Shown in pieces: positions 1-12,200 of a stretch of DNA of 40,646 bases. Below the pieces are notes generated by a model. The model had not been told where the DNA came from. It worked only from the letters and a program-made list of their open reading frames with translations, and did no database searches. The stretch is from Intoshia linei (lineage: Eukaryota; Orthonectida; Rhopaluridae). The translations under genes were made by a program, and so were the position numbers. Location of the stretch: NCBI GenBank assembly GCA_001642005.1, contig LWCA01000199.1, positions 1 to 40,646 of the forward strand. The letters run 5' to 3'. Every line of letters starts with the position of its first letter. Positions within the stretch are counted from its first letter, which is position 1.

Positions 1-289
1 ATGGTAATTACATTTTTAAATTTGATTATCGTATAAAAAAAGTGATTTTAATGTAAAGTATCCTATGTTTATTGCGCGGCCAATTATCGATTTGTGTGAT
101 AAATTTTCATATAAAAGTGGCAATTAAAAAATAATGGTATCAACGAGCGTACTTTTTAATACCTTTTTTAATAGAGATGAAATATTCATGAAAATTAATG
201 TTAATAGACCAAAAAATAATATAAATCAGTTGAACCTATGTTTATTGCGCGCACTGTATATATTATATAGTCATTACATAATTTTGTAG
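1..289. other. Upstream sequence of the dynein gene, no exon resolved
   Basis: AT-rich. A 17-bp direct repeat containing TATGTTTATTGCGCG begins at 62 and again at 235. The first bases ATG followed by GTAATT could be an exon end plus donor site; ending an exon at base 3 would be compatible with the phase needed by exon 290-410, but one codon is too little to claim it. Confidence 0.3.
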
Positions 290-3200
290 AAAAAGAATGG
301 TATTGTAAAGATAGTGTTTTCGATGTCCGTTGCATCGAATTCAAGCCTTATTATGAAAAAACCTTCGGAGTTCCTCAAGTTCGCAAACCAATACCTCAAC
401 AAGAATCACGGTAATGCTTTTAATTAATTAATATAAAATATAAACGTCAAATAATATAAACAGATCAATCACCTTTCAATAAATATTTATGGTATATCTA
501 TTTGAAATGATTTATATATGTCTACATTCATGTTCAAAGTACATTGTACACATTATTTAATTAGTAAACTGACAGTCCCGGAAATTGCATAAAAAAATCT
601 ATATAAATATAATATAATAAATAAATATAATAATAAATAAATCTTAAGTTTTTTTTCCGCGCGAAAGTTAGATAAGCTTTAGTGTCAGAAACTTGTCTCT
701 TAACAACCAAACACCCAAATTTGCCTTTTTTAACTTTAAAAACTAATAGGCTTAGAATAATGAAGAAATTATAATTAATACAGCTTTTTCCAGTGAATAT
801 ACAGAAAAATTTTCAATCTCCTAAATTAACGTAATCATGGTCAAAAAGGATTATACTATATATTTATTATTATAATACAGAATATGTATTACAGATACTT
901 GTATTTATTAGATTAAACTGTAAATAAATGTACTTGTGGTTGATATAATGGATCAATTAAAAAAATAATTAAATATATTGATTTAGATACTGGGAAGCCA
1001 TAAACTCAATAGAAAATGAACAATTGGCAGACATGTCAACAATTTTCAAAGATTCAACTATAAAAACTAAAACTTCCTATAAAAATGCATTGAACCAAAT
1101 TACTAAACCGGAAATATTACTAAACGTAAATTAATAACTAAAATGCGAAAATATCAACATTATTCATTGTAAAATAATAAATTAACGCCCGTATCGGATG
1201 AACAAAAAATACGTTTCTACCTACTCTACTACCTATTCTGCCTACGTTTGGGCAGTTTTAACTTTTAATTAGTTTTAGAGGAGTGTTTCCTAACCGTGGG
1301 GATAGGTCCCACCTTTGGGTTTGACGAAAGTTTTGGTAGGGCATGTGAAACTTGGTGGGGCGTAACATATTTTGATGGGATTCGGGAAATTTTACGAATT
1401 AAGGGAATTATGAAAACTCTAGATTCATTTAATGTTCATTTTGTATAATACTAACTTGACTGTTATGTACTTTAAGACTTACCAATTTAAGAATTAAAGC
1501 TGATTTGGTCATAATAATGGTCGTGGAGAGCCAGCAAAAATCCCGGGCGCGATGGAAAATATAGACCCCTATAAATCAATTATTAAAAAAGGACCTCTAT
1601 ACATTAATTAATCGAACGTTCATTATCTAAAAATTAAAAATAACCATTGGAAATCGTATTGATTATCGAAAATATGATATACTTAAAAAATTTTTTATCA
1701 TTTTTCATTGAAAAATATCGGAAAATGTAGTAGCCCTGGTCATACTACCAAATTCATTAATCAAAAATATACTATTCAAATATAATGTTATAGACTCAGA
1801 AAATAGACGAATTAAGTAGTAGCGGAAAACTTTTACAAAACAATTGAACAAATTTATATACATAAATTTTAATGGGATCGTTATTGTTGCTTTGAATTGA
1901 GAAGCCTAATCTTAGCATTGTTTTTAATAGGCTCACTCGCTTACCGGCACGGATATCTAATTTATTTTTTTTTCATTTTTTTTAACTTGTTAGAATAGAA
2001 AATCCAGCCTCACAAAACTATGTTGTAGCAAAAGTAATAATTACTTCAAAGGCAATTTTAATCACAAACTGATGTGCATGCACATCAGTTAAGAACCATT
2101 GCCTTAAGGGATTAATCCACTTTTACAAATCCCTAAGAGAAAAATTCCAATTTTATTAAGCTTTAGAAGAAAAATTCAGTCTTACCAAACCTTTAAGGAA
2201 AATTCCACGTTTACCAATCCTTAAATGAAAAATTTACTTTTACAAACCTTAAAACGAAAAATCCGGTTTTACCAACCATCAAAGATTAAAACCTTAACTA
2301 AAAACATTAACTACACACTACACAAAATATACACTTTTTCAATTCATTAAGGGTAAAAGTGGATGTTTCTTTTTAGGGTTGGTAAAAGTAGGTTTTTCAT
2401 TTTAAGTTTGGTAAAATTCGATTTTACTATTAAGGGTTGGTAAAAGTGGAATTTTCCTTAAAGGTTTGGTAAAACTGGATTTTTCTTTTAAGGATCAGTA
2501 ATTTTGATTTTTAGTAAAAATGGTTGGATTTAAGTGAACCCCTTTAAAAATTATAGTTTTTGTAAAAAATAGTCACTGAATTAATAATGATTTTTTTTAA
2601 GTGGGACTTGTATTCAAAAGAGGGAAACATTGTTTTAGGATGAATGAAATTTTTTAATTTGTTTACATTTAAAAACAATAAATTAAAAAAATAAATAAAA
2701 ATATTACTTTTCTTATAAATTTTATTTTAATTGGTTAATATTTACCCTCTCTCCAATGCAATTATTAACTTATATCATTATTCATTATATTATTTCAATG
2801 TACATTATCCAATTACATTAAATTAAATGTAATTAATATCTAAATTTAAATTATTAGGAAATTAAACAAAATTATTACAATTTTTCGAAAAAAGCAATAA
2901 TGGATTATATCCTACTAGATAAAAACATGCAAAATTACTTGGAAATTAATACTACTGAAAACAAAATTTCTGAATACACCAATTGGATATATCCTTGGAA
3001 AGACTCAAAAACAGAAGCTACCAGTTTTATAGATATAAACTTATACACCGTCAACCCTATCATTTTTTATATTCAAACCGATTGTCTTATTACGTAAGTT
3101 TATTTATTTAAAATATAATGTCCAAAAATGTTAACATAATATATTATATTATTTTTATAGATTCAATTTTCCAAATGTTTTCAATTATAGTGAAATTACT

Positions 3201-6200
3201 AGTAAATTTCCAATAAAAATAGTGGAGTTGGTCAAATCCGTTACTAATCATTGTTCAATTTTCTCGTAATTACTTACAGTAGTTGTAGTTGGTGTCAGGC
3301 GACAACCTTTATCACAATTGGATACTTCATGAAACGTTCGTCCTACACCGATTATCCTCTGTTTGTACAAAGTATTCAACAATTAGTCATGTCATAAATC
3401 ACGTCATAGTTTGTACCGTGAAGTCTCCAATATTCGCCAATGTGGATATTTGCTCAAAAAAATTTTTTCCAAATGAAAATAAATCAAAAAAACTGAAACC
3501 CCATCATTTTTTTAAAATAAATGAAAATGAAATATTCCTAAAATTTTTGAATTGTCAATTTGGCGAACAGTCATAGTGTCAGTTAGTTTTAGTCATCTTT
3601 CAAATGATAAAAAATCTTAAATAAAAATTATCTAATAAGATTATATGACAAAAACTAATACTGGTAATTACGATTTTTATAAAGAGCCACTTGTCGCCAT
3701 TTTTTTGTCCATTCTTTGTCGTCTTTGATTAATTAAATCAGTATTATATTAAAAATTTTTAGAAACTATTTAAAAAACACGTGGCTAACTAATTGCATTC
3801 ATTTTATATCTACCAAAAGAAATGAAATAAATCATTTTGTATATAGTACAGAAAAGGTATGCTAATTAATTGATTAATTATGTTAATTTTAAAATGATTA
3901 ATTAAAATGTCCCAAAAATTTAGCTTGGAAAATTTAATAATATGACAAAATATTTTAATGTCATTGCAAAGTTGATGGAACTAGATTTGAGAAAATCCGT
4001 ATCTAACAATATTGAAAATCTTATTGATATTTTTTCACAATATCGAGATAAATCGAGCAATACTACGATCAACAACATTGAATTTTTGTATCTTGATATG
4101 GTATTTTTTAAAAATCAGTAAAAATCACTCAAATATTTTTTCATACATTTTATTTTAATTTATATTAATGCTAGACTGTATCGGAAGATTGTGAAATAAC
4201 ATATGAATACAATTCTGAAGAAATAATTACAATTTTTCAGGAAATTGTAAAATCTATATTAAATTCAACAAATGATTTACTCCGAATAGAACACGGTTTA
4301 TTTGTCAAATTACCGTATCAATCCAAAAAATTTATACGAAATTTGCAATATCATGAAGAATTTACTGTAAAATCTCTAAATATCATTGAGGAAATTGTTC
4401 TCATGTATGAACCTGATTTATTAAAGTAATATTTATAAATTTTTTAATTAAAGTAGCAGTGTACTAAAGAAATCGGTGTAATATAGAAAGGATAAACATC
4501 GTAAATACTTGGAATACACTTAATTTTTATAAGAAAATTTTTTATACCTTGAACCGATTAAAAAAATTCACTTTTCCAAAAAAATTCTGGTCGTGTATAG
4601 AATTTTCGAACCGGTAACGGGAACTGGGGAATTGTAGATAATGCTGTATTACTATTATTATAATAGTCAACGTTTTAGTTTCAATACCAATAATTACATA
4701 CATTTTGAGTATTTATTAAGTCCGGAAAGAATATTGGAATATGAATTATTTATCATGGATTCTCACAATGTTGACGAATATCGTAAAGTACTTGAAGATT
4801 TTTTGGATTACAGAACAACTATTCTATCATTGCCTTATAATTATTCATTAAAATTTTACAAGATTAATACCGAAAATTTACATAAGGTTAATAAAAATTT
4901 TTTATATAATTTGTTGTCGTATACCAAATCTAATTATACATTGATACATTTAGCGTCTAATAGAACGAATAGATTATTTAATGGATCTATACGCAAATAA
5001 TATCCTGTTATTATCCACAAATTTAAATAAAAGTATAAGTGCCAAGTATGACGAAATTGTTAATACACTATCTCAAACAACCCAAGAGATTGGTGAGATT
5101 GTTGATATGCAATTATACCAAGATACTTTGAATAAATTTGAATTAAACAATTTGGAGGAAAAAATAGAATTTTCAACACATTATTTATATTTTATATTGG
5201 AATATAAATTACTTTCTCGTGAAGACTTTGCACTAAACGACATTACCTTTTCGTGGAATAAGAGGATTCGACTTATTTTAAGTGCAAGGTACTATTAACT
5301 TTGGAAATTAAATTTTGTTAATAAAAAATTAAGAGAAGAAAGTTTAAAAAATGAAAAAAACAACGCCATTAATATTTTGGAACATAACATAAAAGTTTTA
5401 ATGACGGACTTTGAAAGTATTCATGAAAAAATTACCAACTTTAGAAATAAAGACCGTTTGGCTGATGCAAACTCAAATGTGGCAGAGTTGAATAAAATTT
5501 CGGATAAAATTGAGTTTTTAATTATTAAGGTAAATAATTTATATCATTAATTTTATAAAAATTAAAAAGTATGCATAATTGATAATTTAATGTAGAAAAA
5601 TAAATTCAACGAAGAAGAAGAATTATTGAATTTACCAAATCCGTCCAATTTTGACATTGTAAATTCAATATATTTCACAAAAGAACCATATGATAAATTA
5701 TGGGAAATTGGTGCAAATATACAAAAAAAACATAATGAATGGTTGGATGGGTGTATTCTTAATTTGGATGCAACAGAAATTGAAAATAGTGTAAGAATAT
5801 AAAATACCAAGTTTATACCAAATTTATAAATATTGAATTAGGTTCAATCAATGTGGCGTTCAATGTACAGACTGGTAAAGCAATTTTCGCATCCGTCCTT
5901 TAAAGGTCCCATGAAAGTAGCAAAGTCGATTAAATTAAAATTGGAAAAATTCCGAACTCACATGCCTTTAATTAATGTCATTTGTAGTCCAGGTTTAAAG
6001 CAACGACATTGGAATGAAATGGGATTGATTGTTGTTGTATTTTAATTGAATTGACTTTATAAATAGATTGGAAAAAGTATTGAACCAAATCAAGATACAA
6101 AATTGAATCAAATATTAAATAAAAATTTGGATTCATATGTTAATTTGTTATCTCCAATTTCTCAAAGAGCAGCCAAGGAATTTGGTGTTGAAAGTGTAAT

Positions 6201-9200
6201 TATTAATTTTTATGCATTTTTGTGATAGTTTTTACATTTTCTTTCAGATTCTAAATACAATGATCTCTGAATGGGAAAATATGGAATTGACTTTTATTAA
6301 TTATAAACAAAAGGATATTTACATTTTGGGAGATTTAGACAATATTCAATCAATATTAGATGATCATATCGTGAAATGTAAAACTTTAAAAAATTCTACT
6401 TTTTCGTCGCATATTGCTCAAGAAATTGTAGATTGGAGTAATCAGTTGGTAAATTTTTCATTATAACTACAAGTGTGTATTTCAGTGTTCATATCGAAAC
6501 ATCATATAATTCTACGAATAACAGGGTTGTAGCCTACATAAATACTATGACTAAATAGTCATACAACTTCTAGGGCAGTTTATTTATTCAGGGTTATAGT
6601 TTACGTGTCAATATCTTAAATTGACATCTTCACTTTCAAAAATTTATATTACAATTTTGACTACAAATTCACTTTGTATATTTTAAAATGGAACTTTGCC
6701 ATTTCAAGATATTGAAAGTAAAATTTTGTTTACCCCACTTTAACTTAAGAATTAATAAAAATAAGGATCGTAGAATCTTGAAAATAACTCAAATAATAAG
6801 TTGAAAGTCACTTTTTCCTGTACAAGTTTTAGGTTAGGTCTCAAAGTCTAAAAGTGACACCTTCACATTAAAAAATTTATATTGTGATTTTAACTACAAA
6901 TTTACTTTGTATATTTTGAAATGGAACTTTGTTATTTCAACAATGTTGAAAACAATATTTTTTTATCTCCCTATACAGCGAAAAATCAGGTTCGTAGAGT
7001 CTTGAAAATAACACATTGTTAGAACAGTTTTGTCCTGTGCAAGTTTTAGGTTAGGTGTCAAAGTCTAAAAGTGACACCTTCCCAATAAAAATTAATATTG
7101 CGATTTTAACTACACATTTACTTTGTATATTTTGAAATGGAACTTTGTTATTTCAACAATGTTCAAATTTTTTTGTTTGTTTAGATTAAACGTTAAAGTT
7201 TTACGGAGAAACTAAGAAACGCAGATACTTGGAAATACCACATTGTTAAGATAGTTTTTTCTTGGGCAGGTGATAGGTTAAGTTTAAATGTCTGAGATGG
7301 ACACGTTCATTGTAAAAAAAGCAAATTACAATATCAACAACGTTTACTTTCAATATTTTAAATTGATAATATTCAATTTTGAAATTAAAAATGTTTTTTA
7401 GAAAAACATAACCAGCGTTTCTTAAATGGGGCTTACAGTATGGGGCTGTATATAAAATATTACCCTATTACCATATTATCTTTAGACCAAAGTACAACAA
7501 GTTTTGGATATTTGGAGACATACGCAAATATCGTGGATATATTTTCAAGAAGTTTTTAATTATTCAAATATTTCTAACGAATTATCCGAACAACAGGAAT
7601 GTTTTGGAGAAATAAATGAAAAATGGTATAATTTTATATAAATAAAATGTAGAATTTAATCTACATTTTAGTTAGATTATAATTATAAGGTACATCCAGC
7701 TACGAGCATGTAGTTAAAATTAGCTTTAAATTTAAAATTTAAATTTTGATAGGAATTCAATTGTACAGAAAATGCTTGATAATAGCAAAGCTTTAATAAT
7801 TTTTAAAAATCCAGAAGTTTACGAAACACTAAACTTGGCTCTCGTAATTTTATATCCAAAAAACTAATAATAATTAATTTAGAATGTTATCGAAAAAATA
7901 AAAAGTGTTTTAGTCCAATATTTATCTGGTAAAATGAAAATTTTTCCGAGGTATACATTACATTATTTCTTGTGATAACATTTCATAACAATTTTTTTTT
8001 AAATTTAAAATTTCTGTAAAATTCGTGTCATGTTGAATCAATGCACTAATTAGTAATTAAATGACACTGCATTCAATTCAGTGCATTGTTACAATTTACG
8101 AATCGAACCTAATAAAAACTTACTGTTGATAACAATCGGGAATATCAGTCTCTACAGGGCTGAATCGTTTATAAATGTCATCTAAATGGGATTTTAGATT
8201 TTATTTTTTATCGGAAGATGAATTATTGGATATTTTAAGTGAATCAAAAAATTTAAAACGAATAGAAACAAATTTGAAAAAAATATATTCTGGATTTAAA
8301 AAACTAAAGATAAATGCATCAGATCCTTATCAAATTGATGGAATTATTTCAGACTATGGAGAAATTGTTATATTTATGAAGCCCATCAATATAGAAAAAT
8401 TTGATTTTCATGTAGAAAAATGGATTGTTGCTGTAATTTTATTTTTATTTCATAAATACACTGTACTCTATGTTTAGTTGGATAATATGATTATTTCTTC
8501 ATTGAAAAATCATCTTACACAATTAACTAATCAAGAATGGGACTATAAACAATTTATCAAAGTTGACAATATTAAAAAATTTCCATCACAAATTAATATT
8601 TTATGGTCTCAAACTATTTTTTGTTCTCAAATTGAAGAGGTAAGATAATTTTTTAATAACATATATTATATTTCTCTGCATACACTTTGAGCCATTGAAT
8701 ACTGATTATGTCATCTGGAGGAATGTGTTTAGTATCGGTTATCACTCTCTAAAAACTGTCTTGAAATTGAGTTTTTTTAATTTTAAGACTTTTAATTTTT
8801 TAATTAAACGGTATCACATTCACAGAAATTCAATTTTATTTAAGTAAAGGATAACTGAAAAGTGTTGAAAAAATTTAATTTAAAGCCGACTATTTTTTTA
8901 TTTCGTGTTTCGTGTGCATAGATTAAATTAAATTAAATCTAACATATGTTTTTTAATTTTAATGTATATATAGGCATATCAGAAACAAAGCGGTCTCAAC
9001 GAGTTGCTGGTAAAAGTGGAGACTACATTAAAAAACGCATTGGACATGAAACTAAATTTAAAAAAAGAGTACAAATTTGAAAATTTTAAATTGATGAGCA
9101 TTTGTTATCAAAACATATTAGTAGTACTGATGTATCAAAAAGATGTACTCAAACGATTACTAAAAAGTAAGATGGATAAAATACCATTCGAATGGATTTC

Positions 9201-12200
9201 TCAGATTCGATATTACATTGACGAATCAAGTAATAACTTGATAATAGAAAGCGTATACGGTAATTTAAACTATCAATATGAATATCTGGGTAATCAAGAT
9301 TCATTGATAATCACACCAATAACTGAAAAAGTGACAACATTTTTATTGTGTACATTTTCATTGATGAAAGGAGGAAATATATGGGGCCCTACTGCTACAG
9401 GGAAAAAGGCAATGGTAAAAGAATATTGTAAAAGGATTGGTAAAAACTACATTTGCCGAAATTGTTCAAATGGCGACCAAGAACTAACAAAGCTTTTTAA
9501 GGGAGTATTTCAAACTGGAGCATGTCTTCTTTTATCAGAATTAGATAGATTAAACCCAAAAACACAATTAATATTTATAGAACATTTAAAACATATTTGG
9601 AATGCATTTAGAACAAAAAATAGTGTAATTATTTTTAATGGTTTTGAAATTTGTGTAAATTTCGAATCTGTGATTTGTACAACTATTTGCACCAATTCGA
9701 TATCTCAAAATTCTATATCTGACGAAGTAATGTCAAGTTTTCGATCAGTTTCAATTATAAAACCAAATGTGGATATTATTGTAGCAAATAGTTTGTTTAT
9801 CCTTGGGATCAGTCAGTATCAATCACTCTCTGAAAAAATTGTCCATTTGTTTCAAATTTGTAAATACATGCTCAGTTCTCAATCTCACTACAATTTTGGA
9901 CTTGAAAATTTGAATATTGTGCTGAAATTTGTTAAATCTAAAATGAATGAAAATGTACTTTCCGAAACTGTAAATATTATTAAAATGGAGCAAGATATAG
10001 TTGAAAGTGCACTAAACCACATAATTTGGCCTACTCTATTACCCGATGATTCTACAAAATTTGCTAGAATTATTAAAAATTTTTTCGATTCAGACAAAGT
10101 CAAAAAAAATCCAACTATAGACTTGTTATTCAAAGAAATTATCAAAGAATTAAACTTTGGTTGGGAAGATGGCCAATGTACTAAAGTATTACAAATCCTG
10201 GAAATGATGAATTTCAAAAATTCGATATTACTAGTAGGTGAACCCATGTCAGGTAAAACTAGTTGTATTGAAATTTCTCGGGCTTTCATTAATAAATTGG
10301 ACAAATATCAAGCAATGACTTCATCAGAGGAAATTTTCAAAAAAATATTGATACATAAAATTTACCCATATTCTTTGACAAATACAGAAAACTATGGAAT
10401 ATACGATGCAAATCAAAGTGATTACAATGACGGAATAATATCATCAACTTTTCGTGAAATTTCAAAATCTCCAGATTCAAATTGGATCATTTTTGATGGA
10501 CCAATTGAAAATTCGTGGGTTGAAAATTTAACTACAACAATGACAAATAACCCTTACCTACTTTTCAAAAACGGAGAAACGATTCTGGTCAATAATACGA
10601 CAAATTTAATATTTGAAACGGCGCACATGTCGAATTGTTCACCAAATGTCATTAATCAGTGTGGGGTAATTTATTTTGACGCCACCAAAAATGTACATTG
10701 GAAATCAATCTTGTACTGCTGGAAGACAAATGTATTGAACAAAAATTTTGTAGGTTCCGTGTCTATTGCTGTAAAATTTTTTGTTAACCACCTCATTGAA
10801 CCCACAATAACGTATCTAAAATCTCACGTACCAAATGATATTATTGAAGGAGTTTCATTTAGTATAAAAATTGATAATTTTTGCAAAATGTTTTCAATCT
10901 TTCTCAAAAAAATTAAATGCCTCAATGAATCTGAAAATGAAAACGACAATGAAAACTCGGAAATGGAACCAGATGAAATGTTTGCATCGGCTTCAGAAAA
11001 ATCACTAATGTTGGAACAAATTAGTATGGCTATAGCTCAATGTCAGTTTTCTATAGTATGGTGTCTAGCTTCATTAATTCCCCAAAAATATGTCAATCCT
11101 TTTAGCACCTTTTTTATTAATCTCATTACTAATACTCTAAAAGAATATAACGAATCTGAAACCAAATACAAAGTACAAAAATCAGCTTTGTACCCTAAAC
11201 GGGGCACAGTGTTTGATTTTTACTATAAATTTACAACATTTGGCGCATGGGATCATTGGAGTAATTTGGTAAATTCAAAGCCTAGACGTGAAACCCTGAT
11301 AAATTTACAAAACTATATTGCAAATACGATAGAAAGCGAAAAACAATTATACTTTTTAAAGCTTTACAGTCAAGCTAGAATTCCTCTCATTATTTTTGGA
11401 CCTCCAGATAGTGGCAAAACTTTAATTGCCAGTACATATTTAAGTGAACGAAGGAGTATGTATTTAAAATTGAACGCATTCAAGACTGTAAGTTCAATTC
11501 GAAATACAATTCTTAATCGAATGCAGAGTTATCACAAAAATTTTCAAAATACTACTGATACTTTTCATATTGCAGTAGATGACATTAATAATGACGTCTT
11601 ACCTGAATCAGTAGACTTTTTACGCAATTTAATTGACAATGGAACTGTTTTAAACAGAAATAAATATGAACGTATCTTAGATCAAAATGTTACTCTTTTT
11701 GGTATGATGACGTCTCAATCATGCTCAAAAAAACCTTTATCCGTTAGGTTTTTAAGGTTATTTAATATTCTCACCATTCAAGAACTGTCACAACAAGTTA
11801 TATTCAATATTTTGCAAGACATTTTTAGTCATCATTTTAATAAAAAAAAATTTGATGTTACTTTAAAACATTTTACTCGCGTAATTTTTTTCTTCAATAG
11901 ATATTTCATTCATTTTCATTTTAGATATATATTACCGGTTTATTAAAGCTATATTCTTTGTCCAATGGAATTTTCAAACCTTCCGCCACCAATCCTCATT
12001 ATGGTTACAAAATCAAAGATTTAAAATTTGCTTTACAGGTACAGATATAGTCATATCTTATTATCATTATATCCTAACTTATACAATATGATACACGATT
12101 TTTGTTTGTGTGTGTGTCCTACTTTATTAAAATAAGTATTAGTCTTAGAATTTTATAAAGTCCACATTTCCATTACAGTTTTTTCCGGGGTGATAATAAG

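Larger units (their letters stand above)
1126..2857. other. Dynein intron filled with repeats (1732 nt)
   Basis: Holds a repeat-like block around 1270-1400 (GGGATAGGTCCCACC type sequence), a MITE-like copy at 1517-1745, a perfect palindrome at 2067-2090 and an inverted minisatellite at 2110-2500. The remainder, including the upstream intron 411-986, is AT-rich low-complexity sequence in which I see no gene. Confidence 0.6.
290..8639 (+). other. Dynein part 1: tail and linker exons
   Basis: Exons: 290-410, 987-1125, 2858-3093, 3161-3265, 3763-3856, 3924-4100, 4175-4425, 4679-4886, 4954-5288, 5334-5529, 5596-5790, 5842-6030, 6067-6195, 6248-6448, 7486-7625, 7753-7843, 7883-7950, 8198-8426, 8478-8639. 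Phases agree throughout. Family landmarks: residues reading YNFSKKAIMDYILLD in the third exon, MWRSMYRLVKQ and QRHWNEM at 5851-6024, SILDDHIVKCKT near 6351-6386, and FYFLSEDELLDILSES at 8199-8246, all equivalent to tail/linker segments of DNAH7-like dyneins. The apparent frame break near 4980 disappears when a 67-nt intron at 4887-4953 is removed. The exons at 290 and 987 are short and less conserved; they are assigned by phase and weak similarity. Confidence 0.82.

Noticed and set aside
289-1134. Separate small gene ending at 1134
   Set aside because: Although TAA follows at 1132-1134, a GT donor at 1126 is in phase with the acceptor at 2857, and the joined residues continue into the recognised dynein tail.
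3289-3576. 95-codon open frame as a gene
   Set aside because: It starts at GTG, has no recognisable motif and lies in an intron whose flanking exons are in perfect phase.
4975-5000. Frameshift in the dynein tail near 4980
   Set aside because: A GT/AG intron at 4887-4953 puts both sides in phase and yields RLIERIDYLMDLYANN, which fits the family better than either raw frame.
9888-10304. 138-codon minus-strand frame in the large dynein exon
   Set aside because: Antisense to conserved AAA2 sequence; shadow frame.
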